64,000 nt of DNA from Curtobacterium sp. ISL-83 (GTDB lineage Bacteria; Actinomycetota; Actinomycetes; Actinomycetales; Microbacteriaceae). The notes below the pieces were generated by a model. The model was not told where the DNA came from and made no database searches. It worked only from the letters and a program-made list of their open reading frames with translations. Below are positions 24,998 through 32,657 of the stretch, piece by piece. The position numbers were made by a program, and so were the translations under genes. The DNA is taken from NCBI RefSeq assembly GCF_018613895.1, contig NZ_JAGGPH010000007.1, positions 496,001 to 560,000 on the forward strand. Reading direction: 5' to 3'. Numbering within the stretch: the stretch's first letter is position 1; each line of letters starts with the position of its first letter.

Positions 24998-25585
24998 ATG
25001 TCCTCCGATGCCGACTTGCGCGCCCGCATCGTGACCGGCGCCATCGAGGCCTACCGGGCCCACGACTACCACTCGGTCGGGGTGGAGCAGGTCGCCGAGC
25101 AGGCGGAGCTCACCGTCGCCGAGGTGCAGCGGCTGTACCCGCTGTGGGACCTGCTCGTCGTCGCCGTCATGGACCGGTGGAACAACGGCAACCGCCGCGC
25201 CCTCTGGCACATCGCCGAGAACGAGGGTGTCGCCGCCTACCTGCGCGCACGGCTCGAGGCCGGGCTCCAGGACCCTGCGTTGGTCCGCTTGCGGTTGGCG
25301 CTGCTGAGTGCGGCGTCCAGCCCGGACCACGCGGCAGCCGGGTGGTTCCGGTCGCAGTACACCACCTCGTTCCAGGACCTCACGCTCGCCCTGGTGCGCG
25401 ACGTCGTCGCCGGTCGCGAGCCCCGCGGGGCGTCTCCGCGGCACGCGGCCGAGCAGCTCCTCGCGCTGTACGAGGGCCTGCAGCTGCAGGGGATGGTGCG
25501 CGATGGCGTGGACCTGCTGTCCGGGTACGACCGAGCCGTCGGCCGCATGCGGTCGGGGTGGACAGCGGCAGCGAACGAGATCTGA
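24998..25585 (+). CDS. TetR-like transcriptional regulator
   Basis: A 195-residue protein with a TetR-style N-terminal domain: ARIVTGAIEAYRAHDYHSVG, EQVAEQAELTVAEVQRLYP, then WDLLVVAVMDRW in the place of helix 4. The C-terminal helical domain has YTTSFQDLTLALVRD and LLALYEGLQLQGMVRDG, where TetR_C_6 proteins usually have the dimer helices. I chose the ATG at 24998, since the frame further upstream is a shadow of the esterase gene. It probably regulates the esterase gene or itself, but no palindrome was found. The gene is followed by a 15-bp tandem repeat. Confidence 0.82.
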   Translation: MSSDADLRARIVTGAIEAYRAHDYHSVGVEQVAEQAELTVAEVQRLYPLWDLLVVAVMDRWNNGNRRALWHIAENEGVAAYLRARLEAGLQDPALVRLRLALLSAASSPDHAAAGWFRSQYTTSFQDLTLALVRDVVAGREPRGASPRHAAEQLLALYEGLQLQGMVRDGVDLLSGYDRAVGRMRSGWTAAANEI

Positions 25586-25601
25586 GCCGTCCGCTCGGTC
25601 C

Positions 25602-25705
25602 GCGTCGGTTCGGCCTGCGTTGGTTGTGCCTGTGTCGGCTCGGCCTGCGATGGTTCGGCCTGGGTCGGCTCGGCCTGCGTCGGCTCGACCGGGTCGGCGC
25701 GGCCT
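25602..25705 (+). repeat. 15-bp tandem repeat (about seven units)
   Basis: Units resemble GCGTCGGCTCGGCCT, e.g. at 25602-25616, 25632-25646, 25647-25661, 25662-25676 and 25691-25705; one unit has lost a base. The array fills most of the 174-base gap between the TetR-like gene and the NUDIX gene. No spacers, so not CRISPR. On the minus strand it could read as (PTQAE)n, but that frame is only a shadow of the regulator gene. Confidence 0.8.
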
Positions 25706-25759
25706 GGAGGCGCGGCGCGGCACCCCGACGCAGGCTCGGCCACCTGGCATGGTCGGCCC

Positions 25760-26200
25760 ATGGAGTACACGGACTACGACACCCGGCTCGCCGCCTACGG
25801 CGTGATCACGGACGGCGACCGTGTGCTGCTCGCGAAGCTCCGGTTCCCGGACGCCGGCACGTGGACGCTCCCGGGCGGTGGCGTCGAGTGCGACGAGACC
25901 GTCGAGCACGCCGTCGTGCGGGAGGTCCGCGAGGAGACCGGACTCGACGCGGAGGTCGGTGCGCTCCTGGGGGTGCGGCACCACATCATCCCGCCCCAGC
26001 GACGGATCCACGCGAACGGCCGGTCGATGAAGGCGGTGCAGGTCGTGTTCCGTGCGACGGTCGTCGGCGGAGCACTCCGGGACGAGGCCGACGGCTCGAC
26101 GGACGAAGCCCGGTGGATCCCGATCGCGGAGCTCCCGCACCACCGGCACGGGTTGCTCGTGCCGATCGCGCTGGGCTGGGCGGGTGCCCTCAGCCGCTGA
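25760..26200 (+). CDS. NUDIX hydrolase
   Basis: A 146-residue NUDIX protein that hydrolyses a nucleoside-diphosphate-linked compound. The Nudix box is complete: GGGVECDETVEHAVVREVRE followed by ETGLDAEVG, giving the GX5EX7REUXEEXGU pattern. Upstream strand LAAYGVITDGDRVLLAKLRF is standard. No extra domain helps to fix the substrate. It ends 9 bases from the convergent VOC gene and starts after the tandem repeat. Confidence 0.9.
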   Translation: MEYTDYDTRLAAYGVITDGDRVLLAKLRFPDAGTWTLPGGGVECDETVEHAVVREVREETGLDAEVGALLGVRHHIIPPQRRIHANGRSMKAVQVVFRATVVGGALRDEADGSTDEARWIPIAELPHHRHGLLVPIALGWAGALSR

Positions 26201-26209
26201 TCGTCGCGT

Positions 26210-26578
26210 CTACTCCGCGAGCACGCTGAGGACGTTGCCGGACGGGTCCGTGAACCACGCGATGAGCGGACCGCCCTTCCGGTTCACGCCCTTCTCGTCG
26301 GTCATGCCCTCGTAGTGCAGGAACGTGACACCCTTCTCGGTGAGCTCGTCGACCGCGGCGTCGACGTCCGGCACCGGGAAGTTCAGCACCGTGTACGCCG
26401 CCGGCTCGTGCCCCGGGCCCTTCGGGTACACCAGGACGGCGTGCCCGCCACCGAGCTGCAGGTGGAGCATGCCGTGATCCTCGGTGACCTCGAGCCCGAG
26501 GACGTCCTGGTAGAACGCCTTCGCCTCGGGCACGTCCCGGACCGAGAACCCGCTGAACGCCTTCGTCGCATCGACCAT
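26210..26578 (-). CDS. VOC-family (glyoxalase/bleomycin-resistance fold) protein
   Basis: A 122-residue vicinal-oxygen-chelate protein with two beta-alpha-beta-beta-beta units: [20 protein letters not shown] in the first and [19 protein letters not shown] in the second. The C-terminal [15 protein letters not shown] is the common family ending with a metal-binding Glu-type position. The ATG at 26578 is chosen because the fold begins directly after it. It faces the kinase gene across a 46-base divergent gap. Enzymatic function unknown. Confidence 0.88.
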   Translation of the reverse strand: MVDATKAFSGFSVRDVPEAKAFYQDVLGLEVTEDHGMLHLQLGGGHAVLVYPKGPGHEPAAYTVLNFPVPDVDAAVDELTEKGVTFLHYEGMTDEKGVNRKGGPLIAWFTDPSGNVLSVLAE

Positions 26579-26624
26579 GCGGCAAGTGAACCACCTGCAC
26601 ACGCTGTCCGTGCCCTCTGCGAGG

Positions 26625-27332
26625 ATGACGTCCGTGACGGACGACGGCGAACGCGAACAGGTCGGCGCGGGTGACCGCCCGGGCACCACGGTCGATCAGG
26701 TGACCACCACGGTCGACCAGGCCGTCGCACGCGCGATCGAACTCGCCTGCGCCGACCGGCGCGCGGTGCTCGGCATCGCCGGAGCCCCAGGCGCGGGGAA
26801 GTCGACGTTGGCCCGCAGGGTGGTGGTCGCCGTCGACGCTGCCCTCGGTGCCGGCACGGCGGTCCAGGTCCCGATGGACGGGTTCCACCTGTCCAACGGC
26901 GCGCTCGATGCGCTCGGTCGCCGCGACCGGAAGGGCGCGATCGACACCTTCGACGCCCACGGCTACGTCGCACTCGTGCGTCGACTCGCCGCTCCGGACG
27001 ACGCCGTCATCTGGGCTCCCGACTTCGACCGACGGGTCGACGAACCCATCGCGGGCTCCATCGCCGTGCCGCCGTCCGTGCGGCTCGTGGTGTCCGAGGG
27101 GAACTACCTGCTCGACGACACCACGCCCTGGTCCGACCTGCCGGCGATGTTCACCGAGACCTGGTTCTGCGCCGTGGACGACCGGGTCCGCGTCGACCGA
27201 CTCGTCGGCCGGCACATGCGGCACGGCCGCGACCACGACGCCGCGCGGGCGTGGGCGGTGGAGGTGGACGGCGTGAACGCCGCGCGCGTCGCTGCCACGG
27301 CGACCCGCGCCTCCAGGACCGTGCAGACGTGA
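26625..27332 (+). CDS. P-loop nucleoside/nucleotide kinase-like protein (uridine kinase/PanK fold)
   Basis: A 235-residue kinase-like ATPase. The Walker A motif is [16 protein letters not shown] (about residues 63-78); [20 protein letters not shown] and SEGNYLLDD match the pantothenate kinase/uridine kinase superfamily, with the Asp in MDGFH as a likely catalytic residue. Related actinobacterial proteins are annotated only as nucleoside/nucleotide kinase family; the substrate is not established. The start at ATG 26625 (MTSVTDDG) is chosen; GTG at 26634 is possible. The following gene is 23 bases downstream. Confidence 0.82.
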   Translation: MTSVTDDGEREQVGAGDRPGTTVDQVTTTVDQAVARAIELACADRRAVLGIAGAPGAGKSTLARRVVVAVDAALGAGTAVQVPMDGFHLSNGALDALGRRDRKGAIDTFDAHGYVALVRRLAAPDDAVIWAPDFDRRVDEPIAGSIAVPPSVRLVVSEGNYLLDDTTPWSDLPAMFTETWFCAVDDRVRVDRLVGRHMRHGRDHDAARAWAVEVDGVNAARVAATATRASRTVQT

Positions 27333-27355
27333 CCACCGATGAACCAGGAGACGAC

Positions 27356-28195
27356 ATGACCATCGCGATCACCGGAGCCACCGGCAACATCGGCGGCGCC
27401 GTCGCCCGGGCGCTCGCCGCTGACGGCGTCCCGTTCCGCATGCTCGTCCGCGATCCCGCTCGCGCTCCCGAGCTGCCTGGCACCGAGGTCGCGGTGGCGT
27501 CGTTCGACGACGCCGAGGCGTGCCGAACGGCACTCGACGGCGTCGACGTGCTCCTGATGGTGTCGGCTGCGGAGGCACAGGACCGGCTCGGGCAGCACCG
27601 GACCTTCGTGGGTGCGGCTGCCGCAGCAGGTGTCCTGCACGTCGTCTACACGTCGTTCGCGGGCGCGGCGGCGGATGCGACCTTCACGCTCGGTCGCGAC
27701 CACTGGGCGACGGAGCAGGCGATCCGGGGGACCTCGATGGCACACACCTTCCTGCGCGACTGCTTCTACCTGGACTTCGTCGAGGACCTGGTCGGCGAGG
27801 ACGGTGTCATCCGCGGGCCCGCTGGAGACGGCGCGATGGCGGCGGTCGCGCGCGCGGACGTCGCCCGGGTGGCCACCGCGGTGCTGCGGGACCCGTCGGC
27901 GCACCTCGACCGGACGTACGAGCTGACCGGGCCGGTGGCGATCACGCTGGCCGAAGCGGCGGCGACCGTGTCCGAGGTCCGCGGGCGGCCTGTGAGGTAC
28001 CAGCCCGAGACGCTGGAGGAGGCCTATGCCTCTCGGGCGGTGTGGAACCCGGAACCGTGGCAGGCCGATGCGTGGGTCAGCACCTACACGGCCATCGCCG
28101 AAGGTGCGCTCGCGCACGTCTCCGGTGACGTGGAGCGGATCACCGGTCGGCGCCCGATGACGTTGCGCGAGGTGCTGGAGGCACGCACGCGCTGA
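27356..28195 (+). CDS. NAD(P)-binding protein, NmrA/QOR2-like atypical SDR
   Basis: A 279-residue atypical short-chain dehydrogenase (SDR_a5 or NmrA-like). The Rossmann motif is TGATGNIGGAVARAL at the N-terminus; VVYTSFAGAAADATFT and the HW...E stretch (GRDHWATEQAIRG) resemble NAD(P)H:quinone oxidoreductase 2 and NmrA sensors. The YxxxK of classical SDRs is missing, as usual in this group. CAGGAG lies 5 bases before the ATG. It may be cotranscribed with the kinase gene upstream. A nested hairpin terminator follows. Confidence 0.86.
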   Translation: MTIAITGATGNIGGAVARALAADGVPFRMLVRDPARAPELPGTEVAVASFDDAEACRTALDGVDVLLMVSAAEAQDRLGQHRTFVGAAAAAGVLHVVYTSFAGAAADATFTLGRDHWATEQAIRGTSMAHTFLRDCFYLDFVEDLVGEDGVIRGPAGDGAMAAVARADVARVATAVLRDPSAHLDRTYELTGPVAITLAEAAATVSEVRGRPVRYQPETLEEAYASRAVWNPEPWQADAWVSTYTAIAEGALAHVSGDVERITGRRPMTLREVLEARTR

Positions 28196-28204
28196 CGGGA
28201 ACAT

Positions 28205-28268
28205 TCGAACCACGATTCCGACATCGAACCAGTCGCGCGCGCGGTTCGATGTCGTCTTCGTGGTTCGA
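28205..28268. terminator. Nested two-stem inverted repeat between convergent genes
   Basis: Outer arms TCGAACCACGA (28205-28215) and TCGTGGTTCGA (28258-28268) and inner arms GACATCGAACC (28220-28230) and GGTTCGATGTC (28243-28253) are both perfect 11-bp stems, separated by a symmetric 4 x 4 internal loop, with a 12-base GC-alternating loop on top. It lies between the convergent NmrA-like and MFS genes, so it probably ends both transcripts. Confidence 0.75.
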
Positions 28269-28308
28269 TCCCGACGCGGAGCGCGCGCCCGACCTGACCG
28301 GCCTGCGG

Positions 28309-29595
28309 TCAGGGAACGCGGCGGGCGGCGATCGTGCCGGCGACCCCGAGCGTCAGCACCGCGACGAGCACGACCAGCAGCGGGGCGGTCCAGCTGCCGG
28401 TCGCCCCGTGCAGGGACCCGGCGACGATCGGCCCGGCGGACCCGAGCAGGTACCCGCCACCCTGCACGAACGCCGACATCCGGCGCGCGTCGGCATCGCT
28501 CGACACGATCCGGACGATCACGATGAAGATCACCGTGATGCCACCGCCCTGCGCCGCTCCGCCGAGCACCGACCACAGCAGCCAGAGCTGCGGCGCGAAC
28601 AGCAGGCCCAGCGGCATCGCGAGCCACAGGAAGGCGACGAGCGAGATGATCGCGCGCGGCCGCCACCGGGACGCCAGCAGCGGGACACCGAGCGCCCCGA
28701 CGACCGCGAGGATCTGGAACACCGACGAGCTCGCCCCGGACGACGCCTTCGAGAAGCCGATGTCGTCGTGCAGCAGGGTCGGGATCCACGCGGTGAGCGC
28801 GTAGTACGAGAACGCCTGCCCGCCGAAGGCCAGCGTCAGGCCCCACGTGATGAGCCGGCGTGCGGGACGGATCGGCTCGGCGCTCGCGGTGGTCGCCGCC
28901 GGGGTGCCGAGCCGGAGCGATCCGGTGTCCAGGACCTGGTCGATCGGCCCGGTGACGGGCAGCGGCTCCGCGGCGGACTCCCGGGAGGGCCGGAGCCACG
29001 CGGCACGGCCGCCCACCCCGTACGTCCAGGCGCACAGGGCGATCAGGCCGAGGACGCCCCAGACGGCGATCGCCACGGGCCATCCCCAGGCTGCGGCGAT
29101 CGGTGCGGTCCCGAGCGACGTGATCATCGACCCGACGTTGAGGGCCGACGTGTACACGCCGGTCACGAGCCCGACCCGTTCCGCCGAGGTGTCGCGGCGG
29201 ATCACGACGGGGATCACCACGTTGCCGATCGTGATGCCGATGCCGATGATCGCGGTCCCGATCAGGAGCGCCGGGGCGGACGGCATCGACCGGACCACGG
29301 TGCCGGCCAGGACGATGACGAGCGACAGCGACACCGCACGCTCGGGGTCGGCCTTCGCGATCACCCAGCTGGCGAGCGGTGTCGCCAGGGCGAAGCACAG
29401 CACTGGGATGGTCGTCAGCAGCCCGGCGATCGTGGCCGTGAGACCGAGGTCGAGCCGGATGTCGCTGATCACCGGCGCCGGCGCGACGATCGGGCCGCGC
29501 AGGTTCAGCGCGACGAGGACGATGGCGGCGGGCAGCAGCCATGCGGCACCGCGCAGCCCGCGGCGGACGGCCTCGGGCCGGGGAGCGCTCGTCAT
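28309..29595 (-). CDS. MFS transporter (CynX/NimT type)
   Basis: A 428-residue major facilitator of the cyanate/2-nitroimidazole group with 12 membrane segments. Signatures: ALNLRGPIVAPAPVISDI in TM1, LATPLASWVIAK after TM2, GIGITIGNVVIPVVIRRD and TGVYTSALNVGSM in the first half. A central hydrophilic loop of about 45 residues (PSRESAAEPLP on) separates the two halves. The ATG at 29595 overlaps the stop of the HAD phosphatase gene (ATGA), so the two are translationally coupled. Substrate unknown, perhaps a small acid or amide. Confidence 0.9.
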   Translation of the reverse strand: MTSAPRPEAVRRGLRGAAWLLPAAIVLVALNLRGPIVAPAPVISDIRLDLGLTATIAGLLTTIPVLCFALATPLASWVIAKADPERAVSLSLVIVLAGTVVRSMPSAPALLIGTAIIGIGITIGNVVIPVVIRRDTSAERVGLVTGVYTSALNVGSMITSLGTAPIAAAWGWPVAIAVWGVLGLIALCAWTYGVGGRAAWLRPSRESAAEPLPVTGPIDQVLDTGSLRLGTPAATTASAEPIRPARRLITWGLTLAFGGQAFSYYALTAWIPTLLHDDIGFSKASSGASSSVFQILAVVGALGVPLLASRWRPRAIISLVAFLWLAMPLGLLFAPQLWLLWSVLGGAAQGGGITVIFIVIVRIVSSDADARRMSAFVQGGGYLLGSAGPIVAGSLHGATGSWTAPLLVVLVAVLTLGVAGTIAARRVP

Positions 29596-30254
29596 GCGTC
29601 GGGCAGCAGGATCGGGAGGAGGTCGAGCGGCGTCGCCGCCCGGGCGATGGTGCCCTCGGCCTCCGCGGGGGAGCCGTAGCCCCACTCGGCGAAGACGACC
29701 GGGACGCCGTGCACCGCAGCCCCCTCGACGTCGTGCACGCGGTCGCCGACGAGCACCGGCCGGCTGGTGTCGAAGCCGTGGGCCTCGAGCCGGCGCAGTG
29801 CCTCGGCGACGACGTCGGCCTTGCTCGAACGGACCTCGTCGTCGCTCGCGCCGGTGATGATGTCGATGTCGTCGGTCAGGCCGTAGTGCTCGAGGATGTA
29901 GGTCGCCGGGGTCTCGGGCTTGCTCGTCGCCGTCGAGATCGGCAGACCGGCCGCGTGCAGGGTGTGCAGCACGACGTCGATGCCGGGGAACATCGCGGAG
30001 TCGAGGGCCCCGTGCGAGAAGTAGTGCTCGCGGTACGCGGCGAGGGTGTGCTCGGCCTGCGCCTCGTCCATCCCCATCGCGATCCGGAAGGTGTCGAGGA
30101 TCGGCGGCCCGACGAACGACATCAGGGTCGCGCGGTCCGGCACGGGGACGCCGACCTTGCGGAAGGTGTGCGTGAGGCTCTCGAGGATGCCCGGAGCGGA
30201 ATCGCTGATGGTGCCGTCGAGGTCGAAGAGGATGGCGGAGAACGGGCGCGTCAT
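29592..30254 (-). CDS. HAD-superfamily hydrolase (phosphoglycolate phosphatase-like)
   Basis: A 220-residue HAD phosphatase. Motif I is FDLDGTISD with the nucleophile Asp11 and Asp13, motif II lies in STATSKPET, and motif IV is GDRVHDVEGA; the Lys of motif III is in SSKADVV. The helical cap between residues 18 and 80 marks subfamily IA (Gph/PgmB). It starts a minus-strand operon with the MFS gene. The ATG at 30254 has AGGAC ahead and a -10-like TAGGGT about 10 bases further up. The substrate is not predictable. Confidence 0.9.
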   Translation of the reverse strand: MTRPFSAILFDLDGTISDSAPGILESLTHTFRKVGVPVPDRATLMSFVGPPILDTFRIAMGMDEAQAEHTLAAYREHYFSHGALDSAMFPGIDVVLHTLHAAGLPISTATSKPETPATYILEHYGLTDDIDIITGASDDEVRSSKADVVAEALRRLEAHGFDTSRPVLVGDRVHDVEGAAVHGVPVVFAEWGYGSPAEAEGTIARAATPLDLLPILLPDA

Positions 30255-30326
30255 GTCCTGACCACCCTAGCCGCGCGCTGCCGGGCGCGACCCATCGTCG
30301 GTCCGCCGGACGCGGGGCAGGGCCGC

Positions 30327-30407
30327 ACCGCGCCTCCCGGCCGGAGGAACCACGTTCCGGACACAGCACCGTGCCGCGCCGCGGTTCGCTGTCCGGAACC
30401 AGGTTCC
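30327..30407. repeat. Composite intergenic repeat: dispersed motif plus two-stem hairpin
   Basis: ACCGCGCCTCCCGGCCGG (30327-30344) recurs inverted at 57152-57169. Next to it GGAACC (30346-30351) pairs with GGTTCC (30402-30407) and GTTCCGGACA (30354-30363) pairs with TGTCCGGAAC (30390-30399), a two-stem hairpin with a 2 x 2 internal loop. It lies downstream of nucS (minus strand) and probably acts as its terminator. It fills most of the 189-base gap 30255-30443. Confidence 0.65.
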
Positions 30408-30443
30408 GGAGCGATCGACCCCGCCGCGCCCCGCGCCCCGCGC

Positions 30444-31139
30444 TCAGAACAGCCGCGTGTGCCCGCCCTCGATGCCCCGCATCGCGTCGTAGTCGAGCAC
30501 GAGCACGCGGATCCCGCGGTCCTCGGCCAGCGTGCGCGCCTGGGGCGCCACCGTCTGCGCGGCCAGCACACCCTGCACCGGACGGAGGTGCGGGTCGCGG
30601 TTCATCAGCTCGAGGTACCGGCTCAGCTGCTCCACCGCGTCGATGTTCGCGTTGCGCTTCATCTCCACGGCGACGCTCGCGCCCGCGTCGTCCCGCGCCA
30701 GGATGTCGACCGGCCCGATCGCCGTCATGTACTCGCGGCGGACCAGGGTGTGCCCCTCGCCGAGGAGCTCGATCTGCTCCGCGAGCAACTGCTGCAGGTG
30801 CGCTTCGACACCGTCCTTCACCAGGCCCGGATCGACACCGAGGTCGTGGGTCTGGTCGGCGATGACCTCGTGGATGGAGACGATCAGGCGGTCCTGCGTC
30901 TTCTTCTGCGTGACGGTCCACACCTGCGTGATGCCACCGGCGGCCTGTTCCTCGTCCGGCTCGGCCATCTCGATGGAGCACGGCGGGCTCATCCAGTTCA
31001 GCGGCTTGTAGCTGCCACCGTCCGAGTGGACGAGCAGCGAGCCGTCCGCCTTGAGCATGAGCAGGCGGGTCGCGAGCGGGAGGTGGGCCGACAGCCGACC
31101 GGCGTAGTCGACGGAACAGCGGGCGATGACGAGACGCAC
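30444..31139 (-). CDS. nucS: Mismatch-specific endonuclease NucS/EndoMS
   Basis: A 231-residue endonuclease that cuts both strands at mismatches and replaces MutS/MutL in most Actinobacteria. The N-terminal DNA-binding domain begins [16 protein letters not shown]. The catalytic residues of the PD-(D/E)xK core are Asp145 (GPVDILARD), Glu159 and Lys161 (VAVEMKR). The protein ends in RLF, the usual C-terminal motif for binding the sliding clamp. The start is GTG at 31139; a -10-like TAGGCT ends 6 bases before it, so the transcript is probably leaderless, and the box overlaps the stop codon of the upstream MFS gene. Confidence 0.95.
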   Translation of the reverse strand: MRLVIARCSVDYAGRLSAHLPLATRLLMLKADGSLLVHSDGGSYKPLNWMSPPCSIEMAEPDEEQAAGGITQVWTVTQKKTQDRLIVSIHEVIADQTHDLGVDPGLVKDGVEAHLQQLLAEQIELLGEGHTLVRREYMTAIGPVDILARDDAGASVAVEMKRNANIDAVEQLSRYLELMNRDPHLRPVQGVLAAQTVAPQARTLAEDRGIRVLVLDYDAMRGIEGGHTRLF

Positions 31140-31145
31140 CCGGGA

Positions 31146-31151
31146 AGCCTA
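31146..31151 (-). promoter_or_regulatory. Putative leaderless -10 box of nucS
   Basis: TAGGCT on the minus strand; its first three bases are the TAG stop codon of the upstream MFS gene, and 6 bases separate it from the nucS GTG. The spacing would place the transcription start at or next to the start codon. Confidence 0.5.
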
Positions 31152-32543
31152 ACGGGCGTCGTGCGACCCGTCGGACCCGGCGCGGGCCGCGTCCGCCGAC
31201 TCGTGCTCCCGCGGCGCCGTGCTGTCGGCCTGGAGGCTCGGTGCGGCCCCGCCCCGCTGGTCACCGCGGGCAGGCCGCTCGGTCTCGCGGGCGGACGGGC
31301 TGGTCTCGCGGGCGGACCGGCTGGTCTCGCGGGCGGGCCGGCTGGACTCGCGGGCGGCTCCGGACGCGAGGCCAGCGGCGATGATGAACACGAACACGAT
31401 CAGGAGCGCGTGCAGCAGCCCGATGTGCCCCCCGAGGAACCCGATGAGCGGCGGCCCGGCCAGGAACGCCACGTACCCGATGGTGGCGACGGCGCTCACC
31501 CGGGCGGCGGCGGTCCGGGGGTCGTCGGCCGCCGCGGACATGCCCATCGGGAAGCCCAGGCTGGCCCCGAGTCCCCAGAGCACGACGCCGACGATCGCGA
31601 GCGGGACGCTCGGCACGAAGATGAGCAGGCCGAGCCCGACGACGGCGACCACCGCCGTCGCCCGGAGCACCGGGACCCGTCCGAACCGGTCGACGAGCGG
31701 ACTGCCGGCCACGCGGCCGACGGTCATGGCGGCCAGGAACACGGTGAGCACCGCCGATCCGCCGGCGTTCGACAGGCCGTGGCCGTCCACCATCGCCAGG
31801 GGCAGCCAGTCGTTCGCGGAGCCCTCGGCCAGCGCCATCCCGAGCACGATCAGGCCGATGAGGAGCGTCGAGGGCTGCGCCCACACCGCCCACCGGGACA
31901 CGGGGGTCGGGACCGGGCTGGTGTCGGTCGCCACGTGGGCGGCACCGACGCGTTCGTCGCCGAAGGACCGGACGGCCACGAGCATCGCCACGCTCGCCAC
32001 GATCCCGACGACGATGAAGTGCAGCGCGACCGGCACCGCGAACCGTTCGGCGAGGGCACCGAGGCCGGCGCCGGCGAGGGTCCCGACACTGAACGCCGCG
32101 TGGAACAGGGGCATGATCGTCCGGCCGCCGAGTCGCTCGGCGGTGGCGCCCGTCACGTTCATCGACACGTCGCACAGGCCGTTGCCGAACCCGAAGGCGA
32201 TGAGCGCGATCCAGATGGCGGCGAAGCCCCAGTCCAGGGTGACCGCGATCCCGGCGAACACCATGCCCGCGGTCAGGCAGGCCGCGGCGATCTGCACCCC
32301 GCGCTTGGCCCCGAGGCGGCCGACGATGTGGCCCGCGAACGTCAGGCCGCCGATCGACCCGACCGACATGCCGAGGACCAGGAGTCCCATCTCGAACGTG
32401 GTGGCACCGAGTGCGTCCCGCACGCTCGGCACCCGTCCGAGCCAGGTCGCGATGTCCAGCCCGGAGAGCGTGAACACAACGAACACGGCGTTCCGCCAGG
32501 CGCGGGTGCTCGGGGCGTGTCCGGTCGAGGACGGCGTCGTCAT
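31149..32543 (-). CDS. MFS transporter with repetitive C-terminal tail (YbjJ-like)
   Basis: A 464-residue major facilitator, paralogue of the protein at 22313-23521 (compare AEGSANDWLPLAMVDGHG and GASLGFPMGMSAAADD). Twelve membrane segments end near residue 400. After that comes an about 60-residue hydrophilic tail with a heptad-like repeat (SRPARET, SRSARET, SPSARET, ERPAR), then an Asp/Ala-rich end. The ATG at 32543 is 114 bases from the divergent LacI gene, with a 22-bp palindrome between, so this carrier is probably the repressor's target and imports or exports a sugar-related compound. Confidence 0.9.
   Translation of the reverse strand: MTTPSSTGHAPSTRAWRNAVFVVFTLSGLDIATWLGRVPSVRDALGATTFEMGLLVLGMSVGSIGGLTFAGHIVGRLGAKRGVQIAAACLTAGMVFAGIAVTLDWGFAAIWIALIAFGFGNGLCDVSMNVTGATAERLGGRTIMPLFHAAFSVGTLAGAGLGALAERFAVPVALHFIVVGIVASVAMLVAVRSFGDERVGAAHVATDTSPVPTPVSRWAVWAQPSTLLIGLIVLGMALAEGSANDWLPLAMVDGHGLSNAGGSAVLTVFLAAMTVGRVAGSPLVDRFGRVPVLRATAVVAVVGLGLLIFVPSVPLAIVGVVLWGLGASLGFPMGMSAAADDPRTAAARVSAVATIGYVAFLAGPPLIGFLGGHIGLLHALLIVFVFIIAAGLASGAARESSRPARETSRSARETSPSARETERPARGDQRGGAAPSLQADSTAPREHESADAARAGSDGSHDAR
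31281..31364 (-). repeat. 21-bp tandem repeat in the MFS C-terminal tail
   Basis: Four in-frame units of 21 bp (31281-31301, 31302-31322, 31323-31343, 31344-31364); the first three differ at two or three positions. They encode seven-residue repeats of the type SRSARET. A repeat number that is a multiple of three bases keeps the frame, so length may vary between strains. Confidence 0.8.
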
Positions 32544-32611
32544 GGTGCTTCCGATCGTGCGGGCCGGTGCGGGGTGGGTGGACGGCGGCGGTCGGGGATG
32601 CGTGTCGCACC

Positions 32612-32649
32612 GCGGTCGAATCGATTCGACCGCCGTTTCCGGATACGCT
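32612..32649 (+). promoter_or_regulatory. LacI-type operator (22-bp perfect palindrome) and -10 box
   Basis: A perfect 22-bp palindrome at 32612-32633 centred on AATCGATT, with arms GCGGTCG/CGACCGC, lies between the divergent MFS and LacI genes. A -10-like TACGCT (32644-32649) follows, with the LacI ATG 8 bases further. The palindrome covers the -35 zone, a good place for autorepression. Confidence 0.78.
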
Positions 32650-32657
32650 AACGGGCG

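Noticed and set aside
25602-25705. Possible CRISPR array
   Set aside because: Units follow each other directly with no unique spacers and no cas genes are near.
25237-25770. Minus-strand frame with a PTQAE pentapeptide repeat
   Set aside because: It is antisense to the TetR-like gene and lacks a ribosome site; the repeat is explained by the 15-bp DNA array.
28249-32651. Very long open frames on the plus strand opposite the MFS, HAD, nucS and MFS genes
   Set aside because: They are GC-skew shadows: Arg/Gly/Asp/His-rich, without domains, and fully opposite recognised genes.
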